From contig NZ_JARUKV010000004.1 of the NCBI RefSeq assembly GCF_029688865.1, positions 124,001 to 188,000 of the forward strand: a stretch of 64,000 nucleotides of DNA, in the 5' to 3' direction. The DNA comes from Natronococcus sp. A-GB7. GTDB lineage: Archaea > Halobacteriota > Halobacteria > Halobacteriales > Natrialbaceae. Below are positions 42,494-51,607 of this stretch, piece after piece (position 1 is the stretch's first letter; the number at the start of each line of letters is the position of its first letter). The translations under genes were made by a program, and so were the position numbers. Below the pieces are notes generated by a model. That model searched no databases. It was not told where the DNA came from and saw only the letters and a program-made list of their open reading frames with translations.

Positions 42494-43660
42494 TTACGGC
42501 TCGAGTAGAACCTTGACGACGCCCTCCTCGCGATCGTCGAAGCGCTCGTACATCTCGGGGGCCTCCTCGAGACCGACACGGTGGGAGACGACCCAGCTCG
42601 GGTCGGCCCGGCCCTCGATGATCATGTCCCGGAGCTGGCGGTTGTACTGCTTGACGTTACACTGACCGGTACCGAACTTCTGGCCCTTCTCGAAGAGCTT
42701 CCCGAAGTCGATGCCGAGCCGTCCCTGCGCGGCCATCTCGTCCGGCGCGCCGGGGTCCGAGGGGACGTACAGTCCGGGGACGCCGATCTCTCCCGTCGGT
42801 CGCACCGTCTGAATCAGCTGGTTGAGCACGACCGCGGGGTTCTCGCGGGCAGGGTCGTAGGCGTCGTCGCCCGGATCCGTCTCGGGGTCGATCGCCTGGT
42901 AGCCGACGGCGTCGACGCCCTTGTCGACCTCGTCGCCGTGGGCCTCGACGATCTGGTCGACAGGGTCGCCCTCCTCGAAGTTGATCGCGTGGGCATCGCA
43001 GTGGTCCTCTGCCATCTCGAGGCGGCTCGGCACTCGGTCGACGACGTAGATCTCCGAGGCGCCCTGGATCTTCGCGCTGTAGGCGGCCATCAGGCCGACC
43101 GGGCCGGCGCCGTAGATGGCGATCGACTCGCCGGGCTGGAGGTTCGCCAGCCGGGTGCCGTGCCACCCCGTCGGGAAGATGTCCGCGAGCAAGGCGAACG
43201 AGTCCTCGTGTTCGTCGCCCTCGGGCAGTTTTAGGGCGTTGAAGTCGGCGTACGGCACGCGGAGTTTCTCGGCCTGGCCACCCTTGTACGGCCCCATCGC
43301 GACGTAGCCGTAGGCGCCGCCGGCGAAGCCGGGGTTGACGTTGGTACAGAAGCCCGTGTAGCCGTTCTCGCAGTTCTGACAGAACCCACAGGCGACGTTA
43401 AACGGCATGACGACGCGGTCGCCCTCCTCGAGGGTCGTGACGGCGTCGCCGACCTCGCTAACGATCCCCATGTTCTCGTGGCCGAAGACGATTCCCTCCT
43501 CTGCCGCGGTTCGGCCCTCGTACATGTGGAGGTCCGAGCCACAGATGCAGGTCGTCGTGATGTCGACCATCACGTCGTTCGGATGCTGGATCTCCGGCTC
43601 TTCGACTTCCTCGACGGCTACCTCGTGCGGTCCCTGGTATACGACAGCGTTCATTGACAT
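42494..43660 (-). CDS. Zinc-dependent alcohol/formaldehyde dehydrogenase (MDR family)
   Basis: A 388-aa enzyme. Catalytic zinc residues: ICGSDLHMYEG (Cys at about 39) and GHENMG (His/Glu, about 60-65). Structural zinc lobe: CGFCQNCENGYTGFC (about 91-105). NAD-binding IYGAGPVGLMAA is at about 181-192. The long insertion (YQAIDPETDPGDDAYDPARENP) and GTGQCNVKQYNRQL region match glutathione-independent formaldehyde dehydrogenase-like proteins. Substrate not proven. Start ATG 43660 or 43654. Confidence 0.88.
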   Translation of the reverse strand: MSMNAVVYQGPHEVAVEEVEEPEIQHPNDVMVDITTTCICGSDLHMYEGRTAAEEGIVFGHENMGIVSEVGDAVTTLEEGDRVVMPFNVACGFCQNCENGYTGFCTNVNPGFAGGAYGYVAMGPYKGGQAEKLRVPYADFNALKLPEGDEHEDSFALLADIFPTGWHGTRLANLQPGESIAIYGAGPVGLMAAYSAKIQGASEIYVVDRVPSRLEMAEDHCDAHAINFEEGDPVDQIVEAHGDEVDKGVDAVGYQAIDPETDPGDDAYDPARENPAVVLNQLIQTVRPTGEIGVPGLYVPSDPGAPDEMAAQGRLGIDFGKLFEKGQKFGTGQCNVKQYNRQLRDMIIEGRADPSWVVSHRVGLEEAPEMYERFDDREEGVVKVLLEP

Positions 43661-43734
43661 TTGGTATCTGTCTCCACAGTACTTGCCACGGGTGCGGGCG
43701 GTAAATGTTGCTGTGACTACCGGTTCGAGATTTG

Positions 43735-43757
43735 TGTATGATTATTATCCACATACA
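43735..43757. promoter_or_regulatory. AT-rich inverted repeat between dehydrogenase and mobA
   Basis: TGTATG-N11-CATACA centred in the only AT-rich part of this divergent intergenic region. It may be an operator for the dehydrogenase gene (minus strand) and/or mobA. It is flanked by two copies of GGGTGCGGGCGGT (43690-43702 and 43770-43782). Confidence 0.35.
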
Positions 43758-43852
43758 GCGGCTAGCATCGGGTGCGGGCGGTGGATCGAACGAACGGTCG
43801 GTTTTGCATCGTCGCCGACAGGTATTACGCCACCCCACTCCAAGCGCCGACT

Positions 43853-44494
43853 ATGAGTTCCCACTCCCAGCGATCACTGTCGGGAGTCGTCCTCGCGGGC
43901 GGCTACTCGACGCGCTTCGGCGAGGCCGACAAGGCGGTCGCGGATCTCGCGGGAACGCCGATGATCCGGCGGGTCGCCGACCGACTCGCAACGGTCTGTG
44001 ACGAGCTCGTGGTCAACTGCCGAGAGGACCAGCGCGAGGCGATCGAGACGGCGATGGCCGACTTTCCCGAACCAGTCACGTTCGCGATCGATCCCGAACC
44101 CGATCGCGGGCCACTCGCCGGTATCGCCGCCGGACTCGAGACGGCCAGCCGAGAGTACGCGGCGGTCGTGGCCTGCGACATGCCGTTCGTCGACCCCGCC
44201 CTGCTCGAGGCGCTTGCCGACCGCGCCGAGGGCCGCGACGGTGCGCTCGTCAAACTCGAGGACGGCTGGTACCAGACGACCCAGGCAGTCTATCGGACCG
44301 AGCCGATGGCCCGGGCCTGCGCCAACGCCCTCGAGGGCGAGGACGGGCGGATCCTCGCGGCCGTCGAGGAACTCGACACCGTCGTCGTCGACGAGGGCGA
44401 ACTCGAGGGCGTGAGCGGGGACACCTTCGAGAGCATCGACACGAGGGAGGCGCTTCGGGAGGCGGCTGCCCGTTTCGAGACACCGAGCCACTGA
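43853..44494 (+). CDS. mobA: Molybdenum cofactor guanylyltransferase
   Basis: A 213-aa nucleotidyltransferase. N-terminal GVVLAGGYSTRFGEADKAVADLAGTPMI (about 12-39) is the GTP-binding signature LAGG-x-S-x-R-x-G-x-x-K. DPEPDRGPLAGIAAGLE (about 82-98) and VACDMPFVDP (about 110-119) follow. Adds GMP to molybdopterin for bis-MGD enzymes. Start ATG 43853; GGTATTACGC at 43831-43840 is a plausible TATA about 15-22 nt upstream. A 108-bp hairpin element begins at its stop codon. Confidence 0.9.
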   Translation: MSSHSQRSLSGVVLAGGYSTRFGEADKAVADLAGTPMIRRVADRLATVCDELVVNCREDQREAIETAMADFPEPVTFAIDPEPDRGPLAGIAAGLETASREYAAVVACDMPFVDPALLEALADRAEGRDGALVKLEDGWYQTTQAVYRTEPMARACANALEGEDGRILAAVEELDTVVVDEGELEGVSGDTFESIDTREALREAAARFETPSH

Positions 44495-44602
44495 TACTGT
44501 CGGACGGAAGTCAGAGAGAAGTCGATCGCGAGTTCGCGGCCGTTGCCTCGGGAAACGGCCACAGTTGAGCGATCGACCTTCGAATAGTTCCGTCCGACAG
44601 TA
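44495..44602. mobile_element. 108-bp MITE-like element with 15-bp perfect terminal inverted repeats
   Basis: Terminal repeats TACTGTCGGACGGAA (44495-44509) and its exact reverse complement (44588-44602) are flanked by TGA on both sides (44492-44494 and 44603-44605), a possible 3-bp target duplication. Inside, GTCGATCGC pairs with GCGATCGAC and GGCCGTT with AACGGCC, so nearly the whole element can fold into one long hairpin. No coding capacity. It fills the gap between mobA (stop codon = left TGA) and the ilvD upstream region. Alternative: a structured RNA or terminator. Confidence 0.65.
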
Positions 44603-44696
44603 TGACCGCCGACCGAACCCGGTAGCCGATACGCCGATCGCCAGCAACCCTTGAGGAGAAGGCGTGACTTATGTCCCCTCGAGACAAGGGCCGACC

Positions 44697-46436
44697 ATGA
44701 GCAGCGACGATCGGTTCGATCACGGGAAAGACGAGCGGCTGCAGAGCCGCGAGGTTACCGAAGGCGCCGAGAAGGCCCCCCACCGCGCGATGTTTCGCGC
44801 GATGGGGTTCGACGACGAGGACCTCTCCTCGCCGATGATCGGCGTGGCGAACCCGGCCGCAGACATCACGCCGTGTAACGTGCATCTGGACGACGTCGCC
44901 GACTCGGCCCTCGAGAGCGCCGACGCGGCCGGCGGGATGCCCATCGAGTTCGGGACGATCACGATCTCCGACGCGATCTCGATGGGGACCGAGGGGATGA
45001 AGGCGTCACTGATCTCGCGGGAGCTGATCGCCGACAGCGTCGAACTCGTCAGCTTCGGCGAGCGCATGGACGGCCTAGTCACGATCGGTGGCTGCGACAA
45101 GAACATGCCCGGCATGATGATGGCCGCGATCCGAACCGATCTCCCCTCCGTCTTTCTCTACGGCGGGTCGATCATGCCCGGCGAGCACGAGGGACGGGAC
45201 GTCACCATCGTCCAGGTGTTCGAGGGCGTCGGCGCCTACGGCACCGGCGAGATGGACGCCGAGGAGCTCGACGACCTCGAGCGCAACGCCTGTCCGGGCG
45301 CCGGCTCCTGTGGCGGGATGTTCACCGCGAACACGATGGCCTCGGTCTCGGAGGCGCTCGGCCTCGCCCCTCTCGGCAGTGCCTCCCCGCCCGCGGAGGA
45401 CGAGGAGCGCTACGACGTCGCCGAGCGCGCGGGCGAACTCGCCGTCGAGGTCGTCGAAGCGGACCGCCGACCCTCCGACATCCTCACCCGCGAGTCCTTC
45501 GAGAACGCCATCGCGCTCCAGACCGCGATCGGGGGCTCGACCAACGGCGTGCTCCACCTGCTGGCGCTGGCCCGCGAGGCCGGGATCGACCTCGAGATCG
45601 AGGACTTCGACGAAATCTCCCGGCGGACCCCGAAGATCGCCGACCTCCAGCCCGGCGGCAACAGCGTGATGAACGACCTTCACGAGCTCGGTGGCGTGCC
45701 GATCGTCGTCCGGCGGCTGCTCGAGGCCGACCTGATCCACGGCGACGCCATGACCGTCACGGGGCGAACGATCGCCGAGGAACTCGAGCACCTCGAGGCC
45801 GAACGCGGGCTCCCGGACGACGAGGAGATCGAGGCCGACTTCCTCTACACCGTCGAGGAACCCAAACAGGAGGAGGGTGCGATCAAGATCCTGACGGGGA
45901 ACCTCGCGCCCGGCGGCGCCGTCCTCAAGGCGACCGGCGAGGACCAGTTCCACCACGAGGGCCCCGCCCGGATCTTCGAGAACGAGGAAGACGCCATGCG
46001 GTACGTCCAGGAGGGCGACATCGAGAGCGGCGACGTGATCGTCATCCGTAACGAGGGACCCCAGGGCGGACCGGGGATGCGCGAGATGCTAGGCGTCACC
46101 GCCGCGGTCGTCGGTGCCGGCCACGAGGGCGACGTCGCCTTGATCACCGACGGGCGGTTCTCCGGGGCCACGCGGGGGCCGATGATCGGCCACGTCGCCC
46201 CCGAGGCGTTCGTCGGCGGTCCGATCGGACTGCTCGAGGACGGCGACGAGATCACCGTCGACATCCCCGAGCGCACCCTCGCGGTCGACGCGAGCGACGA
46301 GGAACTCGAGGCCCGACGGGAGGAGTGGGACCGGCCGGAGCCGGCCTACGACGCCGGCGTGCTGGCGAAGTACGGTCGGGACTTCGACTCGGCGTCGAAC
46401 GGTGCCGTGACCAACCCCGGCGTCAAGCGAGAGTAG
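44697..46436 (+). CDS. ilvD: Dihydroxy-acid dehydratase
   Basis: A 579-aa IlvD/Edd family enzyme for valine, leucine and isoleucine synthesis. Iron-sulfur cysteines: TPCNVH (about 60-65), GGCDKNMPG (about 132-140) and [18 protein letters not shown] (about 200-217). The C-terminal [31 protein letters not shown] is typical. I start at ATG 44697. Converts 2,3-dihydroxy-3-methyl acids to 2-keto acids. Single gene, other ilv genes absent here. Confidence 0.95.
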   Translation: MSSDDRFDHGKDERLQSREVTEGAEKAPHRAMFRAMGFDDEDLSSPMIGVANPAADITPCNVHLDDVADSALESADAAGGMPIEFGTITISDAISMGTEGMKASLISRELIADSVELVSFGERMDGLVTIGGCDKNMPGMMMAAIRTDLPSVFLYGGSIMPGEHEGRDVTIVQVFEGVGAYGTGEMDAEELDDLERNACPGAGSCGGMFTANTMASVSEALGLAPLGSASPPAEDEERYDVAERAGELAVEVVEADRRPSDILTRESFENAIALQTAIGGSTNGVLHLLALAREAGIDLEIEDFDEISRRTPKIADLQPGGNSVMNDLHELGGVPIVVRRLLEADLIHGDAMTVTGRTIAEELEHLEAERGLPDDEEIEADFLYTVEEPKQEEGAIKILTGNLAPGGAVLKATGEDQFHHEGPARIFENEEDAMRYVQEGDIESGDVIVIRNEGPQGGPGMREMLGVTAAVVGAGHEGDVALITDGRFSGATRGPMIGHVAPEAFVGGPIGLLEDGDEITVDIPERTLAVDASDEELEARREEWDRPEPAYDAGVLAKYGRDFDSASNGAVTNPGVKRE

Positions 46437-46501
46437 CCTCCCTTCGATTTCCTGCACGGGTCTTTCCCGGCCCCGTCCCCGACTACCGAACAGAGGGAGA
46501 G

Positions 46502-46657
46502 ATGCACAAGTACTGTCTTGAGTGTGACTGGCGGGCGAGTACGGACGACGGGGACACCGAGCAGGAGGTCTCGCGGAAGGCGATCGAACACTTCGTCGAG
46601 ACCGGCCACACGGTGGACTCGATACGGCTCCCGCCGTCCTGCGTTAGCAAAAACTAG
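46502..46657 (+). CDS. C2H2-like zinc-finger microprotein
   Basis: A 51-aa protein: MHKYCLECDWRAST with CxxC, then a helix ending EHFVETGH with paired His about 24 residues later. Same class as 38810..38977 although sequences differ. It begins 65 nt after ilvD and could be co-transcribed. Confidence 0.65.
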   Translation: MHKYCLECDWRASTDDGDTEQEVSRKAIEHFVETGHTVDSIRLPPSCVSKN

Positions 46658-46666
46658 CGGCGCCGA

Positions 46667-48055
46667 TCAGAACGGTGGCGAGTTCGGAATCTCGCTGTCG
46701 CCGTCACCGAGCACGCGAACGCCGAGTCCGTGGAAGTCCGGAATCGCGGGCGCGTCATCCTCCTCGTCTCGTGCGGCCTGTAGCTCCTCCTCCTCGTAGT
46801 CGTCGATCGGATCCGGTTCGACGACGTCGACGATCTCGCGGCTCTCGACGTCGAGCACCGAGAAGCCGGGTGTGACGCCGGTCGCGGCGTGAGGGTCGCC
46901 CGACAGCGGAACGGGACCGCGCAGGGTGACGAACATGTACTCGCCGTCCGGCGAGGTCCACATGATGTCGGGCGCGTCGCGATCCTCGGAATCGTCGGAT
47001 TGGGCGGGGCCGAAGGCGTCGATCTCCTCGACGACCTCGTCGGTCTCCGGATCGACGACGACGCCGTCGTTGGTCTCGCGGTTCAGCACCCACAGCTCCT
47101 CGCCGTCGGGAGTGAACCAGAAGCCGTGCGCGTCGACGCCTCTGGTACTCTCGCCGTCGACGATGATCTCGTCTTCCTCGACGTCGTAGACGTAGTACTC
47201 GCCGACGCCGTCCTCGCCTTCCTCGGGATCCGAGGGAAGCCCGGCGGTGAGGTAGAACTTCCCGTCCTCGAAGTGGGGCATCGTCCCGCAGTTGGCCGGC
47301 AGTTCGTCGCCGGAGTAGGCCCGTTCGACTTCGAAGCTGTCGTGGTCGACGATGACGACGCCGGCGTCGTGGTAGCTCGGGCCGAGCGTGTGGATCGACC
47401 GTCCCTGGCCGTCGAACTGGTGACAGATCGGTGCAGCGGACTCGATGCCGGCCTCCTGGACCGTCTCGTCGTCGGGCAGTTCGAGGCGGTCGACCTCCTC
47501 GAAGGACTCGTTCTCGAGGTCGGCGTCGACGCGGGCGATCGCCTCCTCGCCGATGACGTCGACGTGGATGTACTCGTCGTCGGGCGAGAAGATCGCCATG
47601 TGCGAACCGGGGCCGGTCTCGACGTTGCCGACGAGTTCACAGCCCTCGGTTCGGAAGACGAGGACGCGCTGGCCGGCCGTACACGCGATGGCGGCGTACT
47701 CGTAGTCCGAGCTGAAGTCGATCATGTGCGGCACGACTCCCTCCTCGGGGACGCCCTCGAGTTCGTTCAGGTCGACCGTCGTCTTCCGGTCGAACTCGGC
47801 GTCGCCCTCGCCGGGCTCGTAGATGTGGACGTTGTCGGTCCCCTGATCGAGCGCCCAGACCTCGTACTCGGCGTCGGCGTAGTCGGTCGCGTCGTCGGTG
47901 TCCTCGGCGTCGTCGCCGTCGTGATCGTCGGCGTCGTCACCGTTCGGGTCGTCGCTCTCGTCGCCGTCCGTCTCGCTGAGACAGCCGGCTACGGCGACGA
48001 TTCCCGCAGTCGTGCTTCCCGCGAGAAACCGTCTGCGAGTGGAGTTCGTCTGCAT
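46667..48055 (-). CDS. Tat-exported lipoprotein with beta-propeller (YVTN-like) domain
   Basis: A 462-aa protein. Tat signal STRRRFLAGSTTAG and lipobox VAGC (about 22-25), acidic spacer, then repeated beta-propeller blades recognisable as EYEVWALDQGTDNVHIYEPG, HMAIFSPDDEYIHVDVIGEEAIARVD, FTPDGEELWVLNRETNDGVVVDPETDEV, and WTSPDGEYMFVTLRGP. These are YVTN/NosZ-N-like repeats. Probably surface-anchored; binding partner unknown. Downstream of it (48056-48327) no gene is seen, only an AT-richer patch at 48236-48310. Confidence 0.82.
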   Translation of the reverse strand: MQTNSTRRRFLAGSTTAGIVAVAGCLSETDGDESDDPNGDDADDHDGDDAEDTDDATDYADAEYEVWALDQGTDNVHIYEPGEGDAEFDRKTTVDLNELEGVPEEGVVPHMIDFSSDYEYAAIACTAGQRVLVFRTEGCELVGNVETGPGSHMAIFSPDDEYIHVDVIGEEAIARVDADLENESFEEVDRLELPDDETVQEAGIESAAPICHQFDGQGRSIHTLGPSYHDAGVVIVDHDSFEVERAYSGDELPANCGTMPHFEDGKFYLTAGLPSDPEEGEDGVGEYYVYDVEEDEIIVDGESTRGVDAHGFWFTPDGEELWVLNRETNDGVVVDPETDEVVEEIDAFGPAQSDDSEDRDAPDIMWTSPDGEYMFVTLRGPVPLSGDPHAATGVTPGFSVLDVESREIVDVVEPDPIDDYEEEELQAARDEEDDAPAIPDFHGLGVRVLGDGDSEIPNSPPF

Positions 48056-48327
48056 ACCGACATACTCTGCACTCCGACCTCAAAAGTCTGCGGGTTTCAG
48101 GCCTTCTACCCCACGAATTTCGGACTTGGGCCGTAGGAAGAGGCAAGATTTGACTCCCTCGAGCGAATCCGAACACCGCAGATGCGAGGTACCGACCGTT
48201 TCGTCGAAGTCGACGGGGTCGATGTCGGAGAGATGCGGATTATGTTTCCGCTATCTACGTTCCCCAGTGTGGATATATTTTCCACCTTCCCAGTTATCTA
48301 ACTATCGCTCTCCCCCATCGAGAGCGG

Positions 48328-48765
48328 TCAGCCACGCCGTTCGAGTATTCGGTCGATAATCAGTCGTGTCGACAGGATCTCGTCGTCGGCCGCCGGTTCG
48401 CGCGCGCTCGCTCGACGGACCTCGCAGTCGACGCCCCGTTCTTCGAGCGCTCCACGGATCGCGTCGGCGTCGTGGTGCTGGTCGTGGCCGAGCGCGATCA
48501 CGTCGGGGTCGATCTCCTCGATCGGAACGAAGATGTCCTCCTCGTGGCCCAGCAGGGCTTCGTCGACCGCCTCGAGCGCGCCGACGACGTCCCGTCGCTG
48601 GCTCGCCGGACAGACGGGCGCCTCCTTGTGATCGACGTTGGCCTTCCGGGCGACGATCACGTACAGCTCGTCGCCCATGGCGGCGGCCTCCTCGAGGTAG
48701 TGGACGTGACCGGGGTGGAGGATGTCGAACGTTCCCTGCGCGATGACGGTGCGACCGCGGCTCAT
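48328..48765 (-). CDS. ribL: Archaeal FAD synthase (RibL-type cytidylyltransferase fold)
   Basis: A 145-aa nucleotidyltransferase. [21 protein letters not shown] (about 7-27) has the HxGH motif; [24 protein letters not shown] (about 39-62) and ALGHDQHHD are typical of the archaeal GCT-like FAD synthase. Transfers AMP from ATP to FMN. Start ATG 48765 chosen because the conserved strand begins six residues later; upstream in-frame codons are low-complexity. Confidence 0.85.
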   Translation of the reverse strand: MSRGRTVIAQGTFDILHPGHVHYLEEAAAMGDELYVIVARKANVDHKEAPVCPASQRRDVVGALEAVDEALLGHEEDIFVPIEEIDPDVIALGHDQHHDADAIRGALEERGVDCEVRRASAREPAADDEILSTRLIIDRILERRG

Positions 48766-48856
48766 GTCGAGGATCGCGCCTCCGCCGTCGCCGTCATCGG
48801 TCGTCGATCGGAGTCCGACTCGTCGGTCGCCTCGAGCGAGCAAGTCGCGTTGAGAG

Positions 48857-49351
48857 TCATTGGAGGTCCTCGTCGATGTCGGCCTGTGTGAAATCGAAGA
48901 ACTCGTCGCTTTCCGGCAGTTCGACGTCGATCACGTTCAGCGTCGTCGGCCGTCCCTGGGAGTCGAACGCCTTCCAGTCGCTTCGGCGGTAGGGGGCGCC
49001 GATGATGACGTGGACGCTCCCCCGGCCGAACGTCTCCAGGTCCGCACCGCTGGGACGGAGCACGCCGTTGGGGTGGGAGTGAACGCTCCCCAGCGCCTTC
49101 ACGTCGTTGGGAATCTGGCTCGTCCGGACCGTCGCGCTGACGCTGTTGGCTTCGGTTCCCGGCACGACCAGTACGTCCGTGATGACGAGCCCACTGCGCT
49201 CGAGCCCCAGCTTGTCGGCCTCGGTCCCGCGGAGAAAGCCCATGTACTCGTCGGGGTGGGCCGCCTCGGAGGACTCGATGGCGAACTCGAGGGTCTCCTC
49301 GGCGATGCCGAGGACCTCGCTCGAGCGAAACAGCGCGTCGAACAGCCCCAT
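48857..49351 (-). CDS. JAMM/MPN+ metalloprotease (desampylase-like)
   Basis: A 164-aa protein. JAMM motif: H91-x-H93 ... S101-x-x-D104 in [20 protein letters not shown], with catalytic Glu35 in DEYMGFL. All zinc and catalytic residues are present. Haloarchaeal JAMM proteins remove SAMP ubiquitin-like modifiers; this could be one of those desampylases or a paralogue. It is divergent from the DHH phosphoesterase gene and shares a strand with ribL. Confidence 0.85.
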   Translation of the reverse strand: MGLFDALFRSSEVLGIAEETLEFAIESSEAAHPDEYMGFLRGTEADKLGLERSGLVITDVLVVPGTEANSVSATVRTSQIPNDVKALGSVHSHPNGVLRPSGADLETFGRGSVHVIIGAPYRRSDWKAFDSQGRPTTLNVIDVELPESDEFFDFTQADIDEDLQ

Positions 49352-49456
49352 ACTCCTCCCTCCGGGCTTCCGGTTGCTAAACGTTCCGAAAGGCCACCCG
49401 GCGGGCCGGCAGGCTTAACAAGGGTTATACGCGCCCGTCCCAAACAACGGGCAACG

Positions 49457-51364
49457 ATGACTGTTGAGCCCGCCGGAGACTCCGGCGCTGACGACGGGGA
49501 TTCCGTCGTCTACGATCTCGCTGCCGACTGCACCGCAGACGACCTCGAACAGGACCGGCCGTATCTGGCCGAGATCAACGGTATCGTCGACTACGGCGTC
49601 TTCGTCGATCTCTCGGATTCGATCTCGGGACTCGTCCACGAGTCCGTCCTCGAGGGCACCTACGCCGTCGGCGACGGGCTCGTCGTCGAGCTCGAGTCGA
49701 TCCGCGAGAACGGCGACATGGCGTTCGAGCCCGTCGACGTCGAGGAGTACACCCTCGAGTCAGTCTCCCGGGACTACGCGCTGACCGGTACCGACCGCCT
49801 CGAGGCCAACGTCGGCGACCAGATCCACGTCGAGGGCAAGGTCGTCCAGGTCAAACAGACCGGAGGCCCGACGATCTTCCACGTCGCCGACGAACAGGGC
49901 GTCGTTCCCTGCGCCGCCTTCGAGGAGGCCGGCGTCCGTGCCTACCCCACCATCGAGGTCGGCGACGTCGTCCGGGTCACCGGGATGCCCGAACACCGCG
50001 AGGGGGCCGTCCAGATCGAGGTCGACGGCCTCTCGAAACTCGAGGGCGAGGACGCCGAGGAGGCCCGCGAGCGACTCGAGGCCGCCCTCGAGGAGCGCGC
50101 CGAACCCCACGACGTCGAACCGCTGATCGACTGGCCCGCCTTCGAGAAGCTCCGACCCAACCTGCAGGAGGTCGCAAAGCTACTTCGCCGGACGGTTCTG
50201 GAGGGACGCCCCATTCGGGTTCGTCACCACGCCGACGGCGACGGGATGTGCGCCGCGGTGCCGGTCCAGATCGCCCTCGAGCGGTTCATCGCCGAGGTCC
50301 ACGAGGACGAGGACGCCCCCCGACACCTCATCAAACGGCTCCCCGCGAAGGCGCCGTTCTACGAGATGGAAGACGCCACGCGGGACCTGAACTTCGCGCT
50401 CGAGGACCGCGAGAAACACGGTCAGCAGCTTCCGCTCCTGTTGATGCTCGACAACGGCTCGACGGCCGAGGACGTCCCGGCCTACGAGACGCTGGCCCAC
50501 TACGACATCCCCATCGTCGCGCTCGACCACCACCACCCCGACCCCGACGCGGTCGGCGGACTGCTCGACGCTCACGTCAACCCCTACCTCCACGACGAGG
50601 ACTACCGCATCACGACGGGGATGCTCTGCGTCGAACTCGCTCGGATGATCTACCCCGACATGACCGACGAGCTGCGCCACGTCCCCGCCGTCGCCGGCCT
50701 CTCGGATCGCTCGAAGGCCGACGCGATGGACGACTACCTCGCTCTCGCCGCAGAGGAGGGGTACGACGAGGAGCGACTCAAGGACGTCAGCGAGGCGCTC
50801 GACTACGCCGCCTTCTGGCTGCGGTACAACTCCGGCGACCGGCTGATCCAGGACCTGCTCCAGGTCGACTCCGACGACGAGGAGCGCCACCGCGAGCTGG
50901 TGTCGTTCTTCGCCGACCGCGCCCGCGAGGAGGTCGACGAACAGCTCGAGGCCGTCATGCCCCACGTCGAACACGAGGAGCTCGACAACGGCGCCCACCT
51001 CTACGGGATCGACGTCGAGAACTACGCCCACCGCTTTACCTACCCCGCGCCGGGGAAGACGACGGGCGAGCTCCACGACCGGAAAATCGAAGAGACCGGC
51101 GACCCCGTGATCACAGTCGGCTACGGCCCGGACTTCGCCGTCCTCCGCTCGGACGGCGTTCGCCTCGACATCCCGAACATGGTCTCGGAGCTCGAGGCAG
51201 AGATCCCTGGCGGCGGCGTCTCCGGCGGGGGCCACCTCGTCGTCGGCTCGATCAAGTTCGTCAAGGGCAAACGCGAGGAGGTCATCGACGCCCTGATCGA
51301 GAAGATGGCCGAGGCCGACATCGACGAGGCGCTCTCGAGTGCGGCGCTGATCGACGACGACTGA
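49457..51364 (+). CDS. OB-fold/DHH phosphoesterase (archaeal RecJ-like nuclease)
   Basis: A 635-aa protein. S1-like domain (DRPYLAEINGIVDYGVFVDLSDSISGLVHESVL, about 31-63), then an OB domain (EGKVVQVKQTGGPTIFHVADEQG, about 130-153). The DHH core follows: VRHHADGDGMCAAV (about 256-269, the DHH-motif variant), LLMLDNGST (about 331), ALDHHHPDPDAVG (about 356-368), and DHHA1-like C-terminal GYGPDFAVLRSDG...GGGVSGGGHLVVGS. Start ATG 49457, after a TATA-like GGTTATACG. Archaeal RecJ homologues are 5'-3' exonucleases, some in the CMG replisome (GAN). Confidence 0.88.
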   Translation: MTVEPAGDSGADDGDSVVYDLAADCTADDLEQDRPYLAEINGIVDYGVFVDLSDSISGLVHESVLEGTYAVGDGLVVELESIRENGDMAFEPVDVEEYTLESVSRDYALTGTDRLEANVGDQIHVEGKVVQVKQTGGPTIFHVADEQGVVPCAAFEEAGVRAYPTIEVGDVVRVTGMPEHREGAVQIEVDGLSKLEGEDAEEARERLEAALEERAEPHDVEPLIDWPAFEKLRPNLQEVAKLLRRTVLEGRPIRVRHHADGDGMCAAVPVQIALERFIAEVHEDEDAPRHLIKRLPAKAPFYEMEDATRDLNFALEDREKHGQQLPLLLMLDNGSTAEDVPAYETLAHYDIPIVALDHHHPDPDAVGGLLDAHVNPYLHDEDYRITTGMLCVELARMIYPDMTDELRHVPAVAGLSDRSKADAMDDYLALAAEEGYDEERLKDVSEALDYAAFWLRYNSGDRLIQDLLQVDSDDEERHRELVSFFADRAREEVDEQLEAVMPHVEHEELDNGAHLYGIDVENYAHRFTYPAPGKTTGELHDRKIEETGDPVITVGYGPDFAVLRSDGVRLDIPNMVSELEAEIPGGGVSGGGHLVVGSIKFVKGKREEVIDALIEKMAEADIDEALSSAALIDDD

Positions 51365-51562
51365 TCGGGCGGTCGATTCTCCGGCGAACGATCGCAGGTC
51401 GCTTCGGTCGGTAGCGGGTTTCGGGACTCGGTTTTCGCGTCGAATCCGAGCGATCGAATCAGTACGTGGTGAGTGCGTACCCAATAGACGCGTTGAGAGA
51501 GCCGTGCTGAATCCACAGCGCGTATTCAACATCAGGTGAATCGATAGCGTGTGATTTCCCGT

Positions 51563-51602
51563 CAAATATTTATGTAGTGTGACTGATAATCGAAGGGGGA
51601 GG
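51563..51602 (+). promoter_or_regulatory. TATA box and ribosome-binding site of the sensor kinase gene
   Basis: AAATATTTATG (51563-51573) lies in an AT-rich patch and GGGGGAGGA (51594-51602) sits 5 nt before the ATG at 51608. A real Shine-Dalgarno with a short leader is less common here than leaderless starts and supports this start. Confidence 0.6.
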
Positions 51603-51607
51603 ACACC

